64,000 nucleotides of DNA from Saturnia japonica (Eukaryota; Arthropoda; Insecta; Lepidoptera; Saturniidae): NCBI GenBank assembly GCA_033032175.1, contig CM065313.1, positions 1,321,227 to 1,385,226 of the forward strand, read 5' to 3'. The notes under the pieces were generated by a model. It was not told the origin of the DNA, made no database searches, and saw only the letters and a list, made by a program, of their open reading frames with translations. This document shows positions 55,701 to 64,000 of this stretch, piece by piece (position 1 is the stretch's first letter; every line of letters starts with the position of its first letter). Made by a program: the position numbers and the translations under genes.

Positions 55701-58700
55701 TTTTGGGAAAATTTTTTAAAAAAGGCCCTTTTTTGAAAAAACCCCCCAAAAATTTTTGGGGTTGTTTTTTTGGGGGGGGGTTTTAAAGGGTTTTCCCCCT
55801 TTTAACCGGGTTTTATGGGGGGTTTTTTTTAAAAAGGGGGGGTTTTTTGGGGAAAAGGGGCCCCCCCCAAAAAAATGGAAAGGGGGCAAGGGGGCCTTAA
55901 AAGGCCCCGGGCAAACCCGGAGGGTTGGGAAATTAAGGTTCCTTTTTAAAAAAAACCCAAAAATTGGGGGGGTTTTTTTTTTCCCCCAAACCCTTTTTTT
56001 TCCGGGGGGGAGAAGGGGGGGGCCTTTTTCCCTTTAAAACCCCAAACCTTTTTTAAAAAATTTTTTTTTTTAAATTTCCCCTTTTTTATTTTTTTTTTTT
56101 TTGGTTTGGGCCAAATTCCAAAAAAAACCCCAAAACCAATTCCCCTTTTGGAAACCTTTTTTAACCCCCAAAAAATTTTTTTGGACCAAAAAATTTCCCG
56201 GGGGGTTTTTTTTAAGGCGGGGGTTTTTTTTTGGGGGGGGCCCCGGGGGGGGTTTTTTTCCCCAAAAGGAAAAACCCCGGGGGAATAAAAAAAAAAAAAA
56301 AAAAATTCCCCCCCCCCAAAAGGGCCCCAAAAAAGGGGGCCCCCCAAAAAGGGGCCCTCCCGGGTTTTAAAAAAGGGGGGAAAAAAAACCCCAAATTTTT
56401 GGGGGCCCCCCAAAAATTTTTAAAGGAAAAACCCCCAAAAAAGGAATTTTTTTTAAAAAAAAAAAATTTTCCCCCCAAAGGGGGGAAATTTTGGGGGTTT
56501 CCCGGGGGTTTTCCGGGGGTTTTGAGGGTTTTCCGGGAAACCCCCCAAAAAAGGAACCCCCCTTTGGCCGAAAGGGGCCCCTTCCTTCCCCCCCCCCTTT
56601 GGGTTTTTTGGGGGGTTTTTTTTTTTAAAAAACCCCCCCCTTTGGAAAGGGGGGGAAAGGGACGGGGGGGGGAAAAAGGGCCCCGGGGTTGGGCCCCCCC
56701 ATTTTAAACCCCGGGGGGGGGTTGGGTTTTTGGGTTTTTTGGCCCGCCAAAAAAAAAAATTTTTGGGGGTTAAAAAACCCCACTTTATTAAAAATGCCCC
56801 CGGGGGGGTTTTTTTCCAAAAATTTTTTTTTAAAAAATTTTTTTTTTTAAAAAAAAATTTTCCAAAAAAAAAAAAGGGGGGGGGGGGGGGAAAACGGGGT
56901 TTTAAATTTTTGGGGGTTTGGTTTTCCCCAAAAACCCTGGGGGGGGCAATTTTAAAAAAACCCCCCTTTTTCCCTTCCTTTCCCCCGGGGGGTTTCTTTT
57001 GGGGGGAAAAACCCCCCTTTTTTGGGGGGGGGGGGGGCCCCAAAAAGTTTCCCCCTTTTGGGGAAAGATTTTAAAAACCCAAAAAGGGGGGGGTTTTTTA
57101 AAAAAGGGGGCCCCGGGGTGGGGGGGGCCCCCGGGGCCCCCAATTGGGGGGGGTTTTTTCCGCCGGTTTTTGGGGGTGGAAACTTGGGCCCCCCCCGGGG
57201 GGTTGGAAAAGCCCCCCGGGGGGGGGCCCCCCAAAAGGGGGGGAAAAAACCCCCCCTTTTCCCCTTTTTTTTCCCCCGGTTTTTGGGGGGAAAAATTTTT
57301 TTTAAAAATTTAAAACCGGCCGGGGAAAAAAAGGGGGGCCCCCCAAGGGCCCAAATTTTTTTAAAAAATTTAATTGGGGGGGGAAAATTTTTTAAAAAAA
57401 AAATAAAAAGGAAATTTAAAAAATTTAAAAATTTTTCCCCCAATTTTTTTTGTTCCCCAAAAAAAAATTTTTAAAAAGGGAAAAAGGGGGGGGAAAAAAA
57501 AGGGGTTTTTCCCAAAAAAATTTTTGGGTTTAAAAAAAGAAACCCCTTTTCCCGGGGAAAAATTTTTTTGGGTTTTTTAATTCCCTTAAAATTTTTAAAA
57601 AATTTTTAAAAAATTCCCAAAAAGGGGGGAAGGGGGGAAAACCTTTGGGTCCCTTTCCCCAAAAAACCCCCAAAAAAAAAAAATTGGCCCCCCGACCAAA
57701 AAAACCCCCAAATTTTGGGGGGGGGAAAAAGGGGACCGAATTTTCCCCCGGGGGCCCAAAAAAAGGGGGGGGGGGAAAAAAACCCAATTTTTTTTTCCAG
57801 GAAAGGGAATTTTTTAAATTTCCAAAAAGGGCCCCCCCGGGGGGAAATTTTCCCCTTTTTTTAAAAAAAAAAAAAAAAAAGGGAAAATTAAAGGTAAATT
57901 TTAAAATTTTTAAGGCTTTAAAAAAAACCCCGGGGTTTTTTTAAAACCCAAAAAAGAAAAAAAAAATTTAAAAAATTTTTTTGTTATTTTTTTAAACTTT
58001 TTTTAAAAAAACCCCCCCCCAAAAAAAAAAACCAAATTTGTTAAATTTTAAAAAAATTTAAAAATTTAAAAAAAATTTTTTTTTTAATTTTTTTAAAAAA
58101 TTTTTTAAATTTTTGGGGCCTTTTAATTTTAAAAATTTTTTTTTTTAAAAAATTTAAAAATTTTTAAAAAATTTTAAAATAAAATTTAAAAAAATTTCAA
58201 AAATTTTTGGTTTATTTTTTAAAAAAAAAAATTAAAAAAAAAACCCGGGCCCCTTTTTTTTAAAAAAAAACCCAAATTTAAAAAAAAAAAGGGGGGGGGA
58301 AAAAAAAATTTTGGATTAAAACCCTTTTTTTTTAAAATTTTAAGATTAAATTTGGATAAAAGTTTTTAAAAAAGTTAAAATTTTACTTTTTTTAAAAAAT
58401 TTTTTTTTTAAAAAAAAAAATTTTAAAAAATTGGAAAAAGGGTTTTTTTAAAGTTGGGTTTTCAAAAATTAAACCCACTTTCATTTTTTGTTTTTTAAAA
58501 ACAATAATTAATTTTTCCCTTTTTTTTTTTTTTGTTTCCGGAAAAAAAGCCTCTTTTAAAAAAAGGTTTTACCAATTTTTTTAAAATTTTTTTTGGTTAA
58601 GGGAAAATAAAAATTTCCACAAGGCCCCAAAACCCCCCCCCCAAAAAAAACCCCTTTTTAACCCTTTTTCCCCCCCCCCCCAAAAAAAAGGGGTCCCAAA

Positions 58701-61700
58701 CCCCAAAAATTAATTCCCCTTTTTTTTGGGGTCCCGGTTTTTCCCCCCGGGGAAATTTTTAAAACAAATTCCGTTTTTAAAAAAAATTTTTTTTTTCAAG
58801 GGGTTTTTTTTTAAGTTTCCGGGTTTGGGGAAAAAATTTTTTTGGGGGGGTTTTTTTTTTTTTTAATTTTTGGGTTCCTTTTTAAAGGGTTTAAAATTTT
58901 TTTTTCCCCCCCCCAAAAAAAAAAATTTTTAAAAACCCCAATTTTTATGTGAAAAAAAGGGGAAAAAATTTTTCCCCTTTTAAAAAATTTTAATTTTAAA
59001 AAAACCCTTTTCCAAATTTTTTAAATTTTGGGGTTTTTTTTTAAAAAAAATTTTTTAAATTAAAAAAATTTTTTTAAAAAAACTTTTTTTTTTGGGGAAA
59101 TTAAATTTTAAAGGTTTTTTAAGTTTTTTTTAAAATTTTAAAAAAGGAAATTAAAAAAAAAAAACCCCAAAGAAAAAAGGGGGTTTTTTTTTTAAAAAAA
59201 AAATTTTTAAAAATTTAAAACCCAAAAAAAAATTTAAAAAATTTTTAAAATAAAAAAAAGGGGGTTGAAAAAAAAAATTTTTTTTCCCTTTTTATTTGCC
59301 CCTTTTGAATTTTTAAAAAAATCCCTTAAAAAAATTTAAAAAATTAAACAAAAAAAAGGGAAAAAACCCTTCCCTTTTTTCCCCTTTTCCATTTTTTTAA
59401 TTTTTAAAAATTTTCCCTTTTGAATTTTAAAAAAATTTTTTTTCCCCAAAAATTTTTAAAAAAAACCATTTTTAAAATTTTTTTTTTTTTTTTTTTAAAG
59501 TTCAATTTTTCCTTTTTCCCTTTTTTTTAATTTAAAAAAAAATTTTTAAAAAAAAGGGGTTCCCCTTTTAAAAAATTTTTTCTTTTTTTTCCCAAACCTT
59601 TTCCCGTTTTTAAAAATTTTTTTTTAAAGGTTTAAAAAAAAAAGGGGAAATTTTAAACCCTTTAAAAAATCCCCTTTTTTTAAAAATAAAACGGGAAAAA
59701 TTTCCCCTTTTTTTCCCTTTCCCCGGGCCAATTATTTTTTTGAAAAAATTTTCCCCTTTTTTTTCCCTTTTTTTTTTAAAAAAAAATTAAATTTTAAAAA
59801 AATTTTTTGGTTTTTGTTTAAAAAAATTTTAATTTAAAAAAAAATTTTTTGAACAACCAAAAATTTTTTAATTGGAAAACCGGGTTTTAAATAAATTTTT
59901 TCCCAAATTTTTTTAAAATTTTTTTTCCCTTTTTTTTTTTGGTTTTTAAAAAATTTAATTTTTGGAATATTAAAAATTTTTTAACCTTCCTTATTTTTAA
60001 ATAATTTAAAAAAAAATTTTAAAAAAAAAAATTTGGGGGAAAAAAGGGTTTAAAAAAAACCAAAAAAAAAAAAAATTTTTTTTTTATTCCAAAATTTTCC
60101 CCCTTTTAAAATTTGTTTTAAAAAACCCTTGGGGAAAAATTTTTAAAAAAAAACCAAAACCAAAATTAAATTTAAAAAAAAAAAGCCGGTTAAAAAATTT
60201 TTAAAAAAAAAAAAAAAAAAAAAATGGAAAGGGGAAATTTTTTTTCCCTAAAAAAATTTTCCCCCTTTTTTTTAAAAATTTAAAATTAACCCCCCTTTTA
60301 AAAAGGGCCTACTTAAAAATTCCCAATAGGAAACGCCCCCCCTTTTTTTTTTTCCCTTTTGGCCCCTTTTTAAAAAAACCAAAAAAAAAAAGGGGGAAAT
60401 TTCCCCCCCAAAAAAGCCAAAGGCCCCGGGGAAAAAATTGGTGGGGGCCCGGGGGTTTTTTTAAAAAAAAATTTTTAAAAAGGGTTTTTTTTTTTTTTAA
60501 AACCCAAAAAAATTTTTAAAAAATTTTTTTTTCCCCAAATTTTTAAAAAAATTTAAGGAATTTAAAAAAATTTTTTTTTTTTAAAAAATTTTAATTTTTT
60601 TAAATTTTTTTTTTTTTTTAAAAAAAATTGAAAAAAAAAAAATTTTTTAAAAAGGGTTTCAGCCCCCAAAATTTTTAAATTTTAATTTTTTTGGGGAAAC
60701 CCAATTTTTTTTTTAAAAAAAAATTTTTAATTTAAAAATTTTTTTTTTTTTTTAAACCCTTAATTTGGGGCCAAATTTTTTAAAAAACCCAAATTTCCCA
60801 AAATTTTTTTCAAATTTAAAATAAAAAAAATTAATTTATTTTTAAAAATTTGTTTAAATTTTAAAATTTTCCCAAAAATTTTTGTTTTTAAAAAATTAAA
60901 ATTTTAAAAAAAAAGGAAAAAATTTCCCGGGAATTCCAAATTTTTTTTAATTTTTGGGCCCCCCTTTTGGGTTTTTAATTTAAAATTCAAAAATTAAAAT
61001 TTTTTGGGGGGCCCAAAAAAGGGAAGTTTTAAAAAATTTTTTTTTCCCCCGGTTAAATTATGAAACCTTTTTTCAATTTAGAATTTTTTAAAGGTTTTTT
61101 TTAAATTGGGCCTATTTCCGGAAGGGAACCACCCTTTTTTAAAAAGGAAAAAATTTTTTTTTTTTAAAAAAATTTCCCGGGGTTTTTTTCCCCCTTAAAA
61201 AAAAAAATTTTTTTTTTTAAAAAAAAGGGTTTTAAAATTTAAAAATTTTTTTAAAAAATTTTTTAAAAAATTTGAAAATTTTTAATTTTTTAAAAAGGTG
61301 GTTTTAAAAAATTTTAAATTTGGTTTAAAAAAAATTTTTTATTTTGTTTTTGGGGGTTTAAAAGGGAAAAAAAAAAATTTTTTTAAAATGGGCCCCCCCC
61401 CAAAAAAGTTTTTAATTAAAATTTTTTTTAAAAAAAAATTTTCAAAAAAAAAAAAATAAAAAATTTTTTTAAAAAAATTTAAGGTTTTTTAAAAAATTTT
61501 TTTTCCTTTTTTTTAAATTTAAAAAAAAAAAAAGGAAAAATAAATTTTAAAAATTTTTAATTTTTTTAAAATTTTTTTTTTTTTAAAACCCGGCCCTTTG
61601 TCCCCCCCCTTTTTTTTTTTTTTCCCCTTTAAAAAAAAACCCCTTTTTTTAAAATTTAAAAAAATAATTTAAAAAAAATTTTTTAAAAACCCTTTTAAAA

Positions 61701-61735
61701 TTTTTAAAAAAAGGGGGTTTTAAACCATTCCTTTT
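51859..61735. other. Unreadable block of homopolymer runs (9.9 kb)
   Basis: Same run-dominated texture as 32789-36965. It begins within the BEL/Pao pol frame. Composition shifts along it: A-dominated to about 53.4 kb, G/C-run rich from about 53.5 to 57.8 kb, then A/T rich with T and C runs to 61.73 kb, suggesting several underlying sources. Frames up to about 196 codons occur, but they are strings of K, F, G and P in overlapping frames on both strands and are rejected. Confidence 0.9.
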
Positions 61736-61928
61736 AAATTTTATTTATAAAAGTATATTCGCAACTATTGAATTATTTACATATTGTGTGACCAGTGGCC
61801 AATTTTCAAGCACCTCTATTCATATTGATAAGAATGCAATATAATTAGGAGCCTTTTACAAAGTCTCGTCCACTAGACCAGTACAATGAAGAACTCTTGG
61901 ATAGCCTTTAATTAAAATATATTATTAC
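61736..61928. other. Clean flank, probable intron of the channel gene
   Basis: Normal sequence returns here. It follows the donor of the last visible exon (AT|GTAATA), so it should be intronic. A later exon could not be placed: a candidate acceptor at 61906 would leave an intron of only about 23 bases. Confidence 0.5.
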
Positions 61929-63538
61929 ATCTCATGAGTAGAATTATGAACAAGCTTTTTTTCATATATAGCAGTATAGTTGAATTCCGAGGCTTTTGTT
62001 TTCATCTGCGGACATATTGTCACGGAAGGGAATGGCACCTGAAATTGAAGAAATCTTAATCAGTTGCAAAATTAAATTCATGTTATATTTGTTATCAAAA
62101 CACTCTGTAGGTGATGACTTGACGGAACCTGACTAGAGAACAAGTTTTATGTTTTACTTTATAAAGGTCCCTGCTGTTGATACTTATCAGTTACATTCGT
62201 TTCGTAAAAAATGATTTAAAAAAACTTTCAGCCAATTAATATCTTATTTGTTGTTCGGATGGTGGACTTAATGCGTACTATTGGGTGAATATATGTGTTT
62301 GAACATCATTTTTCAGATATTGGTGTTAATGATCGCTGTGGTTTACGTTAAGTATGATTTCAAAAATCTTAGTTTTATGTTATGAGCGTAAACCCGTATC
62401 TGACATTTCAATGTAGTCTCACAGTGTAATACTTGCATCTATTTCCAACAAGGAAGTATATCATAAATAACTGAAGGGAGATATAAAAATTAGGTTAACA
62501 GCAAAAAATGTTATGGCTACGTTCTTTATGGAGAACTAGACCGTTTGTCTCCTTTCCTCGTAAGATGAAAACCTGATAAAGTAAATACACAAAATACTAA
62601 GCGAAAAATGGAATTGACGAAAGATTTTTATTTTTAGCTATTACTGTTATTTTTTTTTTAATGACAAATGTATAAACTTACGCTACCAACAGGCACGAGC
62701 TGATCACTGACGGTCACAAGGACTGGGCTGTCTTGCCATTTGGTCCAAACGGCACTGATGCGGTATAGGCAAAAGCCAACACTTACTGAGAATATTAAGA
62801 ACCAAAATACTCTGAAACATAAATACTTATTAACACTAAAACTGAACGATAACATATTTCTCATAAAAGTGATATTGGTGAATTAAATCATTGCTGACTA
62901 AACCTGTATTCATCAAAATCGAAGCTATAACCGTAATGGACTCATTTTGAAAGGTTAAGAACACATTATATTGGTAGTTCGCACTTTGAGATGAAGCAGC
63001 ATGATGTAGTCATTTAGTAAATTTTTCTTTACTGTTTGTAAGCCAGTTCAATAAAGGCCTCTCATGCTCTAAATAGGTAACTCACTTTTCAACAACACTT
63101 AGGCGTCTATCCGTTACATATCGTATGCCATGGAGAGTTGTTGTTGCACCGAACTCATAAAACTGTTCTTTTAAGAGAGACTTCGGAAGTCTTCGTTTCT
63201 TTCTCTTTAAACACATATTCCTTTTACCATCGGCCATACCTGCTTCGGGGCTGAAATTGAAAATAAAGTTTTACAATGAAATGATAATGTTATAATATAA
63301 ATTTATACATTTTATCTGCTATTTTTGACATTATCTGTCAAAGCAACGTATACGTAGAAAAGCAAAAAAAAAACAGTATGTATTACTACAGAATGTATTA
63401 ATAATAAATGCATGTATTAATACAGAATGGTATTGTCCCTCCCGAGTTTCGGTGTACAGCCAAAAAAATGATTTAATTTATTTTATCGAAGCATTTCCTA
63501 CAAAAACAAAAATGGAAAATTAATACTTACTCCGTCAT
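61929..63538 (-). CDS. Pickpocket-type DEG/ENaC sodium channel, N-terminal exons (partial)
   Basis: Four coding exons on the minus strand: 63531-63538, 63086-63250, 62682-62811 and 61929-62038. All have GT-AG borders and the phases agree, giving 137 complete residues. The start is MTDPEAGMADGKR, whose first exon has only 8 coding bases (ATGACGGA|GTAAGT). Residues 28-45 are a cytosolic segment with EFGATTTLHGIRYV; the His-Gly at 43-44 is the gating motif of the DEG/ENaC family. Residues about 58-80 (VFWFLIFSVSVGFCLYRI) form the first membrane segment, followed by TKWQDSPVLVTV and then VPFPSVTICPQ at 102-112, the start of the extracellular domain. NYT (121) and NST (133) are potential glycosylation sites. 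The family forms trimeric amiloride-sensitive sodium channels used in taste, touch or fluid balance in insects. The cysteine-rich loop and second membrane segment should lie below 61900, mostly in unreadable sequence. Which pickpocket member this is cannot be decided. Confidence 0.85.
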
Positions 63539-63710
63539 GTTTAAATTTTCGTAACGTCCGCAAAGTACAATGAACACACTAGAACTAACTTTATAGAAAA
63601 TATTTTCCATTAACCTAATTACATTGCCATATTTCCTTATAAGAGCTTTGGGACTAGCGCATGTTAATCGACACGAAAAATAATCATGCAATTATGAATT
63701 AATTATATTT
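63539..63710. other. Upstream flank of the channel gene
   Basis: Probable 5' untranslated region and promoter side. No TATA box or initiator could be assigned with confidence. Confidence 0.4.
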
Positions 63711-63930
63711 TTACCCAACTGCGAAAAAGGACGGTTATGTTTTTTGAGAGGATGTATGTATATATGAATGTATGTATATCTATTTCTTTGACACGTTCTG
63801 TAACGTAAACGGTTTAATGGATTTTAGCATACGAGGTGCCGTTAGATCTATCTTAACTGTGGGAATGACATAGGCTATATAGTGTTTAAACACGGTATCT
63901 GGGAATCAAATAAAATGCAATACTGTTTTC
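63711..63930 (+). mobile_element. MITE-like element, family A copy 6
   Basis: Opens TTACCCAACTGCGAAAAAGGACGG, continues (ATGT)n, TCTATTTCTTTGACACG, TACGAGGTGCCGTTAGATC and GGCTATATAGTGTTTAAACACG. The closing GCAGTCGGG is not present before the window ends, so it is truncated or diverged at the 3' side. It sits about 170 bp upstream of the channel gene's start codon. Confidence 0.6.
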
Positions 63931-64000
63931 TGATGAAGCTAGAATCTCGTTGTGTGGAAAGGACCGACACCGGCGAGTGCTACGAATATCACGGGAACGC
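63931..64000. other. Window end, unassigned
   Basis: GC-richer than its surroundings (GGAAAGGACCGACACCGGCGAGTG). Too short to assign. Confidence 0.3.

Noticed and set aside
51859..57944. Long overlapping frames up to about 196 codons, apparently glycine/proline/lysine-rich proteins
   Set aside because: Same artefact; G and C runs give GGG/CCC codons and remove stops, so frame length means nothing here.
1..64000. CRISPR arrays, operons, rRNA genes, intact tRNA genes or a viral genome
   Set aside because: None seen; the repeats are dispersed eukaryotic elements and the only tRNA-like piece is a decayed remnant.

Overview
The window looks like non-coding, repeat-dense nuclear DNA from an insect, most likely a moth or butterfly. 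The evidence is AT-rich sequence, GT-AG introns in an insect-type pickpocket gene, and several dispersed repeat families of a type I associate with lepidopteran genomes: Helitron-like ends TCTATA...CTAG, short elements with CCCGACTGCGA inverted repeats, and jockey-like LINE tails. No bacterial or organellar features are visible. I could not run any search, so clade assignments rest on motif recognition.

Only two host-type genes can be supported. A THAP-domain (C2CH zinc finger) plus coiled-coil protein lies at 9877-11255 (+), with at least three exons. The first four coding exons of a pickpocket-type DEG/ENaC sodium channel lie at 61929-63538 (-). The rest of that gene would fall in unreadable sequence.

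Layout. 1-1050: first copy of a nearly identical 1 kb repeat (second copy 15484-16492). 2.6-3.65 kb: broken retroelement tail with a CCHC knuckle and a restriction-like endonuclease signature. 6-9.6 kb: Helitron-like, CCCGACTGCGA-family and tandem repeats. 9.9-11.3 kb: THAP gene. 12.9-14.7 kb: Helitron-like element carrying an intact DD41D mariner. 16.5-23.4 kb: repeats and unassigned DNA, ending in a 100-N gap. 23.5-32.8 kb: LINE tails, Helitron-like elements, one of them interrupted by a 548 bp inverted-repeat element. 32.79-36.97 kb: unreadable homopolymer-run sequence. 36.97-41.53 kb: partly degraded sequence in which known repeats can still be traced. 41.5-49.6 kb: clean DNA with a decayed DD34D mariner nested in a CCCGACTGCGA-family element. 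49.6-51.86 kb: 5' end of a BEL/Pao LTR retrotransposon. 51.86-61.73 kb: unreadable again. 61.74-64 kb: clean DNA with the pickpocket exons.

The recurring theme is nesting: mariner in Helitron, mariner in MITE, an inverted-repeat element in a Helitron, and another in a tandem repeat. I did not find a new multi-gene system. The best leads are the intact DD41D mariner, the endonuclease-type retroelement remnant, the 1 kb twin repeats, and the observation that both unreadable blocks begin inside retrotransposon reading frames, which points to consensus failure over multicopy DNA.
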